Positions 32,429 through 45,700 of a stretch of DNA of 64,000 nucleotides are shown piece by piece. Every line of letters starts with the position of its first letter. The first letter of the stretch is position 1. Below the pieces are notes generated by a model. It searched no databases. It saw only the letters and a program-made list of their open reading frames with translations, and was not told the DNA's origin. A program made the translations under genes and the position numbers. The DNA comes from Apium graveolens (Eukaryota; Streptophyta; Magnoliopsida; Apiales; Apiaceae), in NCBI RefSeq assembly GCF_009905375.1, contig NC_133648.1, positions 308,528,565 through 308,592,564 on the forward strand, read 5' to 3'.

Positions 32429-35400
32429 CACTACACCATAAAATACCTATTGTAACACCAAAAAAATGTTGCATTAGGGGGTAAATATGTTGCTCATACC
32501 TCACTTTTATGCTAAGGTAACATTTTCTTAAAAATTGGTTTTTCCATATTGCCTTAGGGGTCTAAGGTAACATCTTTGGTGCCTAAGGCAACATCGTGTT
32601 TTAACTTGTTTATATGTTGCCTTAGCTTGCTAATGCAATAGAAGGAGAGATCGGTTGTAAATTATTTTTTATGTTACCTTAGAGTTTTAAAATGTTTTTA
32701 AAAAGTGGGCCCCACGGTGGGACCCACCAGCTGACATGGCAAGTGGGGGGGCCCACAATGATGAGTTATCTTGATGACGTGGCAAGTGGGCCCATAGAAA
32801 CTAATGTAACACTTTGAGAAGCTGTTGTAACATTATAACTAGCCTAATAATACATTTTAAACATAATATGATAACAGTTTAGGAGGCTATTGTAACACTT
32901 CAGCACAAATAAATTGAAATGTTTATTTTTTACACTGAAGAATCCCAATTATATAATTTCATAACTGCAAAATAATGCATTCAACCCAAATATTAAACAT
33001 CCAAATATACAACCAATTTAAACGTCAAAATTAACTATAAACTAGTTCACATTTTTTACTTAACAACAGCCCAAGATTATAAATTTTAAAAAGTCATACT
33101 AGAAGCTAATGCTTAAATTTGCTTCACTTTCTCCTCGACTCCGCCATCCGGGTGTTTCCCTTTTTATACAAGTGAAGCTTTCTCTTGTAAGTGTTCTTTG
33201 TTCCCTGAAATATTAACTAAGTTATTTGCAAGAAAGAAATCGAACCAGCAAACATAGTTAATAACTTAGTTAATAACCAACAAACATGAACAATGCTACC
33301 ACCATCTGAAATATTACTGGAATGTTACATGAACAATGCTACCATATCAAATATATATTCCTCTCTAGTATGTACTACAGACCAAGTACATGCCTCTTAC
33401 TCATATTTAGTCCCATAAGATGGCACAAATGGTTGTTTTCCCAACATGAATTAAAAAAACTATATATTCATATTAACACATCCTACATGAAAGCATAATG
33501 GTTAAAGAAATTATAGTTTTTACCAGCACCTACTTAATCAATCTTTTAAAAAAAAGAACAGCATATGTTGCATATGCATGAGCCCAGTGCTATATACTAT
33601 GAAGTACATTTACATTTTAATTTCAAAACCCGAAAAGACAGTACTTAATTCAACTTACAAGTGGAGGAGTTCCTTATTATGTATGGTCAAGCCACAGCCT
33701 GAAGAGCAACAGAACCCGCGCTTCCCGCACTTTTAAGTGAAGTAGAAACAGACTTTGTAGGAGCTGCTGATGTCAGGAGAGCAATGTAAAACCACAAGGG
33801 CATTTTATATATATTTATGTGTGTGTGTGTTTCAATATCTGGGAGCAGACTTTTACCTTCCACTTTTAGACTCGGCAGCCAAACCTACATCGGGGAGGGC
33901 ATTTTCAAGTACATTTCAAGTATTTGTGCTGGCCTTGGAAAAATGCAGAGATGAAGATAACATTTATCGTGATGCAAATGCCACAAGGACTAACTGACTG
34001 AGCAATGAAAATTATACTTCATCTTTCCGTCCTTCAGATTGCTGTAAAAAATAATCAAGTTGTCTATGTTTGTAATGTATGAAACAAATAACAAATAAGC
34101 TTAAATGGTTTATTTAAAATTCAAATTTATGTTTTAAAAAAGTAAATGACAACACTTATGAGACATCACTTGCAGTCGATTCGAAATACATGTACCATGC
34201 ATTTGGTAGAGGGTTAATTAAAGATTGAGAGAAATGATTGTTTACATTGGGAAACAAGATCACATCTAAAAAAGGTTAAACAATTCCTTCATTTATATAC
34301 ACTAGCCAAAAAATTTAATTAGTCTACGACTTGAGATACGGAACACAACTGGGAATAGAGGAGAACTTATATATTTACTAGTAGATACTTTAATCCTATT
34401 TAATGTACATAAATTAGCTACTTTATTCCCAAACAATACCATGTGAATAAAGGGTTGCAAACATTTGTATTACATAATATAACTTTTAAAAACATCAGAG
34501 GCAACATTCAATGTATGAACCCCATTAAATAACAACTCACCGACTCATAAGTCCATGTGCCAGATTGAGAAATAATTCCGATCCTTCCTGGTTTGTGAAT
34601 GTACCCAGATATAATCCCGATCTTGCACTCTCCAAGCTTAATGATAACAGGGCAATTTCGACCAATCAACTGGGTTTTCGATTGGTGTAAGAGAGCAGCC
34701 TTAACTCGAACCTGCAATATGGTACTGCATATCATATTATCCCAAAAAATATAACAAACATACGGTTACAAGCAAACAGGGAAATCAATCATTGGCATAG
34801 TGAATGTAGAGTAATGCTCAAGATCACATTGCAATCACAGCTCGTTTCGTTATAAAAACTTACAACATATGAAATATCTGTTAGATAAAGCATTATATAT
34901 TAAATATATGAAACAAGCTCGACACATTTCCTACAAGTACATATATTTAAAATCTAGATGATAACCAGCTGTTAACCAGAAAATATTTGAAGTTGACACT
35001 TAAAATTAATGGAATGCACAGAGGAACTATAATGGGCCCCTAGGCCCTCGGACAAACATTTTCACAGTGGATACATCATGGGGGAATTTGGTTGATAATA
35101 TTTTAATAGGTTTTCTTAATTTTGTGTGAATATATTTTTAACTTACAAGAGCTCTATGCGTCAAAAAAGCAGCACAAAACTTAAGCTTTTGACTATCAAA
35201 ATACGGAAGTAAGTAATGATGAAAAATTCAAAAGCTAATGAAAATTACATTTACACAGAGATGGAGAGAAGTAACACAAGAAAATACCTTAAAAGCAATA
35301 CCATGATTCAATAATTTAACCCAAAAACTAAAAACCTGAGGAACTTAACAATATTCGAATCAACTCTCTTTTTGCAATAACTTAGAGGTGATGAGTTTTT

Positions 35401-36943
35401 AGCAACATGGGATGCATTAGCTTAGTAATTTATATAATCTTATTGTACAACTAATTATCCATCACTAAAACTAAAGAATTATCTAGGAACTACAATAATG
35501 GGAGACATATTATCGTGGTAACTTAAATTAATAAAAATTTTTATTAATTTAAATGGCTAGACAGAGACTTTAAAACACTTTTTTATTGGCATGTTCACTT
35601 TCAATATTTTACTCAAACACCTTCCAGGCATAAAAACTTAACCAATTTTGTATAAATTATAGTCAAATTATTCGGCGGCCAACTAATACTACTTTGTATA
35701 ACAATTAAATAATTTTGGTTCACACTGTACTTGTTCATTTTACTTCACTAAAATAAATCTACCAAACACTTCTCGGTTGAGCGGTATCTTTCTCGCGAGA
35801 AGTATGTAAAGACATACGAACTGACACAAGGAGAGAGAATGTGAGAGAGAGATAGAGCCCGACCTATCCAGAGAGGTACCTTTTTCCTGACATAGAGATG
35901 GGAAATCTATCCAGATGTATATTCAAACTTGAAACATCTGTACAAAGTACTGAACCGATCTACTAGTCCAAGAAAAAGTAAAGCCCTTCAAGTGTAAAAT
36001 CAAATGATGAACACCTGAAATCAGAGAGAGGGATATATATTTGATGAAGTTTAAGGGATAATAGGTTAATTGAACGCTAATTAAAGTTTAATGAAGAACC
36101 GAAGCCTCGACCCCGATTCAATCGAGTCCTAATTAGAAATATAAATTGAAAGGGTTGGCCATAGAGAGTGATGGAAAAGAAAGAGGTATTAGGCGGAGAG
36201 GAGGTACTGAGAGAGAAAGATGAAGCGAGTGAAATGGGTGGTCGGGTATATCTAAAAAATCTAAAAAATTCAAACAACTTCTGAAAATTTGGGCGGCTAT
36301 TAACATAGATTTTACCGGCTTAGCCCAAGTATGGGCAAATATGAGTCCAGTTAGATACACACATATGTTTATACTTTATATATTAATAATAAAATTCAAA
36401 TAATCATTTAATAAAAGAATTAATTATTTATGTGTATTTTATCACTTCAATAATTCGTATATTTATTTTTTTAATAATTTTTTATTTTTAAAACGCATAT
36501 ATTATTGCACGTATTAAAATGAGGGGAATATATAATATTTTAACTTTTTGTTACTTTTGAAATTTATAAACTAATTTCTTAAAATTTTTAGACCTTATAA
36601 AATTTCTATTTGAAACTTTTTAAAGTTTATTAGGTATAATTTAATTAATCATCAAGTACGTTATTTATTCAATTCGTAAATCATATTAAATTATTATAAT
36701 TTTAATTAAAATTAATATTTAATCTTAAAAATATATTTTATTAATATTTTGATACTCTAAGCTAACACTTTTATAATTATGTAACAAGCTGCAACACTTT
36801 CGAGCTAATGCAACACCATGTTTTAGGCTTTTGTAACACAAAAACCACCATATTAAATTAGGCCACAAGTACCGTAGCTAAGATAACATAAGAGGTAACT
36901 TTCATTCGGAGAGGGGTTGCGATAAGCCATATATGGTGTAGTG
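32429..36943. mobile_element. Non-autonomous CACTA element with captured host sequence, copy 1
   Basis: 4515 bp with perfect 12-bp terminal repeats CACTACACCATA / TATGGTGTAGTG and a 3-bp target duplication TGA (32426-32428 and 36944-36946). Subterminal zones carry repeated motifs (TAAGGTAACAT, TTGCCTTAG, GTTGCATTAG) near 32460-32900 and 36770-36900. No transposase is encoded. The interior holds an exon of succinyl-CoA ligase alpha plus further exon-like pieces I cannot name (minus strand, about 35285-35332, ends LNHGIAFK; and about 33690-33770, ending LKSAGSAGSVALQAVA and a stop). It was present before the tandem duplication. Confidence 0.75.
34541..34711 (-). pseudogene. Captured exon of mitochondrial succinyl-CoA ligase alpha subunit, copy 1
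   Basis: A 171-nt exon with intact borders: acceptor TTGCAG before GTTCGAG and donor GTGAGT after GAGTCG. It reads [20 protein letters not shown], then [20 protein letters not shown] and a GIISQSG segment, ending TYES. This matches the middle of the alpha subunit (CoA-binding protein domain and start of the ligase domain) as I know it, with changes such as NCPG to NCPV and SRSGTLTYEA to [10 protein letters not shown]. The catalytic histidine exon is absent. The host enzyme makes succinate and ATP/ADP exchange in the TCA cycle; this fragment lies in a CACTA element and cannot do so. Confidence 0.85.
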
Positions 36944-36974
36944 TGAGAGAAATGCAGGTACAACTTGAATTAAT

Positions 36975-38270
36975 ATGAATATTCTTGGTACTGACATCTA
37001 TAAGGACACTGCAAATCCCATGACAGTCCGTCACAATCTAGCTCACAAAAGTTGGATTCTATTTGAGAAGTATACCTTCTCATATCCTCAAGTGAACACA
37101 AAACCCTTGATGCCAATTCAAGCCCTTTATGTTAATAAAAGGGGGAGAAGTCTACAACTCTAACTGAGAGGGTGCAAGAGAAATATGCAGACGTCAACAT
37201 AGGAGGAGAAAAGATAAAAAGGGAAAATAACTAGAAGGAAATAGAGCATCAACAAAAGGGGAGTAAATACCCAAATCTTTCCATAACTTGTAGGCTATGA
37301 ACTAGTTAAAGCTGAAGACTTTTAAACATAATGAATTATTGACAAACCTGTCTCTAATAACTCAAATTTAGTTGGACACATAGCTAGAGTTACAACTGAA
37401 AGCTGAGATGCAGTCACGAAGCCTAAGGGAAAGAGGACAAAAACAGCTACAAGGAAGAAAAAAAATCAGTTGTTACTTCTACTTCATTAAGTTTTGAATG
37501 AATCAACTATAGTAATTACCAGATTTAATGAGGATCCAATTCTGTCAAAAGAAGAGTCTGTCAATCCTAAGAAAGGTGGGTTATAATTCTCTTTTCTAAA
37601 AGAATTTGAAGGCCATCAAGAAAGGAAAAGGTTCAAATAAACCAGTCTTCAAGAATAAAATCTCATAATTAGTAAAAAAGGCTGAGGACAATGACTCAAT
37701 AATGTATCCAGCTAACATAGATGAACACGCTCTTAAATAAACTTCATGCTGACAAGATCCATGAAGTTATAAAATTGTAATCCTCCTCAAAAATATCTGA
37801 AATGCCAATATTTGAACATAAGAATATAATCAATAATATATAACTTCTACATCACATCTTGAAAGAAGGATACATACTCATATTAGGCTTAAGAAGAGGT
37901 GAAAGTCTTACTTCCACTGCCAAAAGCCTAATACTTCTGGAAATAAATGAAGATCCAGAATTTCTCTTAAAGAAGCTAAATGTTAAGGTGAGGGGTGAAG
38001 GGATATTTTTTATTATTCTAAAAAAGATATATTGGAGTATCAAATAGCAAGGCAATCTGAAAGAAACTATTTTCTCATCAGCCTAGTCTGAAGGAGCTAC
38101 TTTCAGAATAACTTCTTTACCTCAAACCTATTTCCTTGTACACTCCATTTATCAGCAGTTTAACATAATACAATTATGCATTTTTAATGTCCACAAGTCA
38201 GAATGTGTTATGTTATCATCGAGGCTTTAATTTATTGTTGTTATCCTATCAGTCATAAATTGAGGGAGAT
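36975..38270 (+). pseudogene. Copia 3' internal region with a decayed reading frame, copy 1
   Basis: An open start (36975-37163: GTDIYKDTANPMTVRHNLAH, PQVNTKPLMPIQALY) is followed by broken frames rich in Lys and Glu (KGKRTKTATRKKK) and near 37859-38047 another open piece. It ends in a polypurine tract (TTGAGGGAGAT, 38259-38270). In copy 2 the same tract is followed by an LTR, so this is the 3' end of a copia internal region. Function of the frame is unknown to me. Confidence 0.6.
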
Positions 38271-39288
38271 TGAATCAAACTATTCTATGAAAATTATTCT
38301 AAATCAAGATATCAACAAGTCACAGATCAAGTTATATCGAGAAGACATCGGGAACTCCAATATGGCTTATAGAGAAGTTTCAGAGATATCCACAAGTCAA
38401 ATGAAGATGCAAAGAATTGGAGATATCGACAAATCATTTCTGCATGTAGAGAACTCAGAGATATCGACAGGTTAAATGAATATTGAAAATATCGACAAGT
38501 CAATTTTTCATATAGAGATCTCAGAGATATCGACAAGTCAAAATGGATATAGAGATATCGGCAAGTAATTTCTACATGTAGAGATCTCAGACATAACGAC
38601 AAGTCATTTCACAAGTAAGAATCTAGAGACTTCGACAAGTCAAGATACCTATAGAGAACTCAGAGATTTCGATAAGTCATTATACTTATCGAGAAGTCAC
38701 TTCTCTAAAGAACAAACTGGAGATCTCGATATGCCTCTCAAATACAAAATGCAGACAAGTTAAATATTCAAAATTATCAGTCAACAAATGATCTATCAAG
38801 TAGATTGAAAAGTCTACAAAGTAGGTGGAAGAATATAAGATCAAGGGATAAGATTAACTGGACAAAGGATGGTCACAAACCTGCAAGATTCTGCACATTT
38901 TTGCTAAGCTAGAAATGAAATAGAAAAAGGTTTCTTTAGAAAGTAGTTTAGTACATTTTAGTACAAGTATTGTAAACCCGTGCTGCTAGTGTTTAAAGCA
39001 TGCATTGGTCCTTAGTTTAGATGTAACAAACAAATTCATATTTTCTTGTATTCTCTCAAGGAAAAAATTGAGTTCTTATATTTTTAAGAACACATAATTT
39101 ATAGCAAGACAAACTCAATTAATACAAATTAAGTGAATTTTGAAATATTGTGCTAGTTGATTTATTTTTGTTAACACAATATCTCTACAAATATAAACTA
39201 CTTTGTTCACACAATATCCAAACAAGTTTAAAAAGGATAAAAATCTAAAAAACACATTCACCCCCTGAGTTATATTCAATATCTAACA
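38271..39288 (+). repeat. Partial LTR type A at the start of copy 2
   Basis: Corresponds to 27953-28970; the first about 230 bp of the LTR are absent. Ends CAATATCTAACA before TGGTATTAGGG. Confidence 0.85.
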
Positions 39289-39359
39289 AATGGTATTAGG
39301 GTAAAATTTGAAATTAAACAGATAAAGATCTTGGAAGAATGAATATAAAAAAGATAAGC

Positions 39360-39975
39360 AATATCAAGATACCAGCCTTTGATAAAATCAACTATACACT
39401 AAGGAAGTAAAAGATATTGTTGTTTATAATGATGGCCAATCCAATGTACATCCAGATTCTCAAGAATGGCCCTTTCACTCCCATGGAAAGGGTTGATAAA
39501 TCTACTGATGAAGACATGGTCATTCCAGCTCATTATGCTCCTAAAGACCCATCAAAATACACAGAGCCTGAAAAGGAAAATGTTTTTCTAGACAGTGGCT
39601 TTCAACTAATATTGATAGAGTCACTTGATAATATTATGTACAACAATATTGTCAACTATGACACAACCAAAAAGATTTGAGAAAATATTGAAATTATGTG
39701 TGAGGGTACAGAGGAAGTAAGATCAAATCAAAGGAGAATACTGGTGTCTCAGTATGAAGGTTTCATGGAAAAGCCTAAAGAAGGAATTACTGAAGTTTTT
39801 GAAAGGTTCAACAAATTTATAAATGACTTGCAACTTCATGATAAATATTATGAAGCCGAGGAGGTTAACCTAATTTTTTTGCTAGCTCTTCCTGACCAGA
39901 TTAAACAAAATATATCAGCTATTAGAGAAGGAAGAGACTTGAGCAAAATAACACTGGAGGTTAACCTAAATTTGT
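39360..39975 (+). pseudogene. Copia gag fragment (type-A family), copy 2
   Basis: Same structure and same breakpoint as 29042-29657, with a few substitutions (RMANPM reads MMANPM; NFLLALPD reads IFLLALPD). The shared stop (39678-39680) predates the duplication. Spacer sequence follows to 41836 as in copy 1. Confidence 0.85.
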
Positions 39976-41836
39976 TCACGATAAAAAAAATCACATTCTG
40001 CCATTATTATTATCATATATTATTTAAGATATAGAGTACTCAATAAAGATAATATACACCCGTAAATATTTTTGAATAATATAATATTATTTAATTGATC
40101 GGAAAAAGTTGAGTATTAAAAAATATTAAGGGGTCGTTAAGTTCGACAAGGGATATCTAGTGGGAATCAGCAATCGGGTTAAAGTGGTAAGGGGTTGAGG
40201 TATCAATTATAATATTATGTGATGGTCAAAATGAGTCATTTTGATTGTGCTAATCACTAAATCTATAAATTTGGTGCATTTTGATTGGTGTAATTGTTGT
40301 GAATACAGTATGATCCATCATTGAGAAGCGGAAGCCAATCACATGCTAAATTTTTTAAAGTTCGTGAATTGTTAAAATTATTCAGGTTGTTGGTGGGAAT
40401 TGAATCCTTACACTAAGAAGCGTGATGATACTATAAAAAAAATTAATGTCCTTCTTTCATATAATAATGAAGATTCGAACTTTATAATCATTAGAATAAT
40501 AACTTTCAAAATTATATTTAACGGTTTCAATCAATTTGATTGAAATATGTAAGGTTGTGGATAAAGTGAACAAGACAGGACACTGACCATACTACAAATA
40601 AAATTTTTAATGTTCAATTTTTAATATCATTGTTTAGATTTTTACTTATCTTCATACTCTCGTAATATGGAATAGCATTCGATCTTACCACATCTTGGAA
40701 CAGTTAAGATAACCGTCCATGGAGCAATATCTTTATTTTATAACATTCCAAAACGGCAATGGTATATAGGTATGGTAATGATAAATAGGTATGGCGATCA
40801 TAAATTCTAACAGAGAATTCTTGAAGTTGTCAACTAGTGTCCTGCCCCAGAACACTTCTCTGGAAAATAAGCCTAATGCCACTTATTATGAGATAATTGA
40901 AGCAGACAACTATAAGGACATTATATTTGAGATAATCTATATGGAATGCCAAAAAGAGGTCTAAATGATGTGTCATGACACTCGTTTTAGCACTCTACTG
41001 GATTTGGACTGAGAGAAGCTCAATTTTTTTTTAACATTTAACACCCTACAAAATATGTATATTACAACTCACTAAAGCTATATACCTACGTATCTAGTTT
41101 TAATTACACTGTTGAATGAAGATGTCAAGAAAATATGAGTGCCAAACATTGGAGCAAATTTGGTACCATTCATGAAAAAATGAAAGCGGTAACTTGTGAA
41201 ATAAATAAAAACATGTCTACTTGTAACCGGTATTCTAAAAATTGGTCGATTAGTTGGATTTCAGAAGGGTCCCGTCTAGTTTAATTAAAAATCAGGTTAA
41301 AGTCTGTTTTTTAAATCATCAGGTAAAAGTCGACCGATTCTGTCAAAAATCGGTCAGTTCGAGTCAAAAATTGGTCAGTTAATAAAAAATATTTTTCAAA
41401 GAAAATTTGAAATTCAAAATAATAGTTAATATTAATAATAGTTTATTAAATTATATTGACAATCATATGCCCCTAAATCTTAATCTTTAATAACTAGATG
41501 CGTTTCTTCAATTAAATTAGTTTTATTTTTCGTGAAAATTTACTTGATCGATTAATTCATTTCATAATCTCATGTGGTTGATTTTCTATATAACTAATTC
41601 TAGCGGATCACAAATTTATTCTAACTACTAAATAGTGAGTATTAATTATTTATGTATAAATCATTTATCAAATTTGTATATAAACCACTTAAATATCAAA
41701 CATGAACTAATTGTATGTGGCATTACTTTTGTAAATTTTTTGAAATTTTATTGAAATTTAAATAGGTAATTTGATTAATTAAATTGCTTTCGATTAATCG
41801 CCAATTGTTGTATAATCGCTGAGAGATACCTCTATC

Positions 41837-42741
41837 CACTACGTCATAGATGGCATATCGCAACCCCCTCCCTAAAGAATGTTATCTAATATGTTATCTT
41901 AGATAGGGCAGTTATGAGCTAATTTAACAATATGTTTTTATGTGACCTTAGCCAAAATCGTGGTGTTGCATTAGGTCGAAAGTGTTGCAGCTTGCAACAT
42001 TCTCGTCAAAGTGTTACCTTAGAGTATCAAAACGTAAATATAATATTTTTTAAGATTAGTTATTAATTTAAATTCATTTTCAAGAATTTAGGGTGATATA
42101 CAAATAGAATGAATAAAATCTGTCACGATATGCGAATTTTGTACATATTAAAACTTAAAAAAAGGTAAAAGAGGAATTAATTTGCAAAAAAAATTTAAAT
42201 AAATATTTTAAACCTAATAAAATTTTAAAATAGAATTTTTAAAAGTAATAAAACATATAAATTGTTGTCCTCTTGGTATGAGCACTGCTATATAAGTTTT
42301 AAAATAAAAATATTTGAATATACATATTTATATATAAAATAAAATAAATAAATATAATATTTAAATATTTGAAAATAGATTTTTGGAATCTTAGAAATTT
42401 TATAAGGATGTAAAATTTATGAAAATATTCAAACCGCGCCCAATTTTTTTGGGTAAAAGACCACCTATTTTCGGCCCATTAAAACCCACACTGAGTCTCA
42501 ATCTCATTACTCTCTCCCATTTTTTCGCTCTCTTCCCCGTGTGCTCTCTCAGTCTCATTACTCTCTCTCTCGATCTCTATCTACTATTTCTCTATCTACA
42601 GTTCAAAAAAGAAGATGAGAGGCATGCTATTTCTTCCAGCCTTACAAGTGAGGTAGAGAGTGCCACCTTATAAGGTGAAGGTGAGGGTGCGAGGTGTGTG
42701 AGTCAGGGGGAACCCCCGATGCAATAAAATAGAGAAAATGA
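41837..42741. mobile_element. CACTA end fragment, copy 2
   Basis: Equivalent of 31520-32428, starting CACTACGTCATAGATGGCAT. Confidence 0.6.
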
Positions 42742-45700
42742 CACTACACCATAAAATACCTATTGTAACACCAAAAAAATGTTGCATTAGGGGGTAAATA
42801 TATTGCTCTTCCCCACTTTTATGCTAAGGTAACATTTTCTTAAAAATAGGTTTTTCCATGTTGCCTTAGGGGTCTAAGGTAACATCTTTGGTGCCTAAGG
42901 CAACATCGTGTTTTAACTTGTTTATATGTTGCCTTAGCTTGCTAATGCAATAGAAGGAGAGATCGGTTGTAAATTGTTTTTTATGTTACCTTAGAATTTT
43001 AAAATGTTTTTAAAAAGTGGGCCCCATGGTGGGACCCACCAGCTGACATGGCAAGTGGGGGGCCCCACAATGATGAGTTGTCTTGATGACGTGGCAAGTG
43101 GGCCCATAGAACCTAATGTAACACTTTGAGAAGCTGTTGTAACATTATAACTAGCCTAATAATACATTTTAAACATAATATGGTAACAGTTTAGGAGGCT
43201 ATTGTAACACTTCAGCACAAATAAATTGAAATGTTTACTTTGTACACTGAAGAATCCCAATTATATAATTTCATAACTGCAAAATAATGCATTCAACCCA
43301 AATATTAAACATCCAAATATACAACCAAATTAAACGTCAAAATTAACTATAAACTAGTTCACATTTTTTACTTAACAACAACCCAAGATTATAAATTTTA
43401 AAAAGTCATACTAGAAACTAATGCTTAAATTTGCTTCACATTTTATACAAGTGAAGCTTTCTCTTGTAAGTGTTCTTTGTTCCCTGAAATATTAACTAAG
43501 TTATTTGCAAGAAAGAAATCGAACCAGCAAATATAGTTAATAACTTAGTTAATAACCAACAAACATGAACAATGCTACCACCATCTGAAATATTACTGGA
43601 ATGTTACATGAACAATGCTACCATATCAAATATATATTCCTCTCTAGTATGTACTACAGACCAAGTACAGGCCTCTTACTCATATTTAGTCCCATAAGAT
43701 GGCACAAATGGTTGTTTTCCCAACATGAATTAAAAAAACTATATATTCATATTAACACATCCTACATGAAAGCATAATGGTTAAAGAAATTATAGTTTTT
43801 ACCAGCACCTACTTAATCAATCATTTAAAAAAAAGAACAGCATATGTTGCATATGCATAAGCCCAGTGCTATATACTATGAAGTACATTTACATTTACTT
43901 TCAAAACCCGAAAAGACAATACTTAATTCAACTTAAAAGTGGAGGAGTTTCTTATTATGTATGGTCAAGCCACAGCCTGAAGAGCAACAGAACCCGCGCT
44001 TCCCGCACTTTTAAGTGAAGTAGAAACAGACTTTGTAGGAGCTGCTGATGTCAGGAGAGCAATGTAAAACCACAGGGGCATTTTATATATATTTATGTGT
44101 GTGTGTGTTTCAATATCTGGGAGCAGACTTTTACCTTCCACTTTTAGACTCGGCAGCCAAACCTACATCGGGGAGGGCATTTTCAAGTACATTTCAAGTA
44201 TTTGTGCTGGCCTTGGAAAAATGCAGAGATGAAGATAACGTTTATCGTGATGCAAATGGCACAAGGACTAACTGACTGAGCAATGAAAATTATACTTCAT
44301 CTTTCCCTCCTTCAGATTGCTGTCAAAAATAATCAAGTTGTCTATGTTTGTAATGTATGAAACAAATAACAAATAAGCTTAAATGGTTTATTTAAAATTC
44401 AAATTTATGTTTTAAAAAAGTAAATGACAACACTTATGAGACATCACTTGCAGTCGATTCGAAATACATGTACCATGCATTTGGTAGAGGGTCAATTAAA
44501 GATTGAGAAAAATGATTGTTTACATTGGGAAACAAGATCACATCTAAAAAAGGTTAAATAATTCCTTCATTTATATACACTAGCCAAAAATTTAATTAGT
44601 CTACGACTTGAGATACGGAACATAACTGGGAATAGAGGAGAACTTATATATTTACTAGTAGATACTTTAATCCTATTTAATGTACAGAAATTAGCTACTT
44701 TATTCCCAAACAATACCATGTGAATAAAGGGTTGCAAACATTTGTATTACATAATATAACTTTTAAAAACATCAGAGGCATCATTCAATGTATGAACCCC
44801 ATTAAATAACAACTCACCGACTCATAAGTCAATCTGCCAGATTGAGAAATAATTCCGATCCTTCCTGGTTTGTGAATGTACCCAGATATAATCCCGATCT
44901 TGCACTCTCCAAGCTTAATGATACCAGGGCAATTTAGACCAATCAACTGGGTTTTCGATTGCTGTAAGAGAGCAGCCTTAACTCGAATCTGCAACATGGT
45001 ACTGCATATCATATTATCCCAAAAAATATAACAAACATACGGTTACAAGCAAACAGGGAAATCAGTCATTGGCATAGTGAATGTAGAGTAATGCTCAAGA
45101 TCACATTGCAATCACACCTCGTTTCGTTATAAAAACTTACAACATATGAAATATCTGTTAGATAAAGCATTATATAATAAATATATGAAACAAGCTCGAC
45201 ACATTTCCTACAAGTACATATATTTAAAATCTAGATGATAACCAGCTATTAACCAGAAAATATTTGAAGTTGACACTTAAAATTAATGTAATGCACAGAG
45301 GAACTATAATGGGCCCCTAGGTCCTCGGACAAACATTTTCACAGTGGATACATCATGGGGGAATTTGGTTGATAATATTTTAATAGGTTTTCTTAATTTT
45401 GTGTGAATATATTTTTAACTTACAAGAGCTCTATGCGTCAAAAAAGCAGCACAAAACTTAAGCTTTTGACTATCAAAATACGGAAGTAAGTAATGATGAA
45501 AAATTCAAAAGCTAATGAAAATTACATTTACACAGAGATGGAGAGAACTAACACAAGAAAATACCTTAAAAGCAATACCATGATTCAATGATTTAACCCA
45601 AAAACTAAAAACCTGAGGAACTTAACAATATTCGAATCAACTCTCTTTTTGCAATAACTTAGAGGTGATGAGTTTTTAGCAACATGGGATGCATTAGCTT

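Larger units (their letters stand above)
27953..38270. repeat. Tandem segmental duplication, copy 1 (10,318 bp)
   Basis: Aligns end to end with 38271-48552 in the same orientation, roughly 97-98% identical by eye, with small indels (e.g. 34 bp at about 33130 missing from copy 2). Contents: partial LTR A, gag fragment, AT-rich spacer, CACTA end, CACTA element with succinyl-CoA ligase exon, copia 3' region up to its polypurine tract. Confidence 0.9.

Noticed and set aside
33770..33997. 75-codon plus-strand frame in the CACTA element (and 44048-44275)
   Set aside because: The start overlaps a GT microsatellite; the minus strand also shows exon-like text; I could not decide and see no family match.
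36077..36360. Minus-strand Ser/Leu-rich frames (and 46354-46646)
   Set aside because: Low-complexity TCTCTC-rich leader-like sequence; two overlapping frames both open; no motif.
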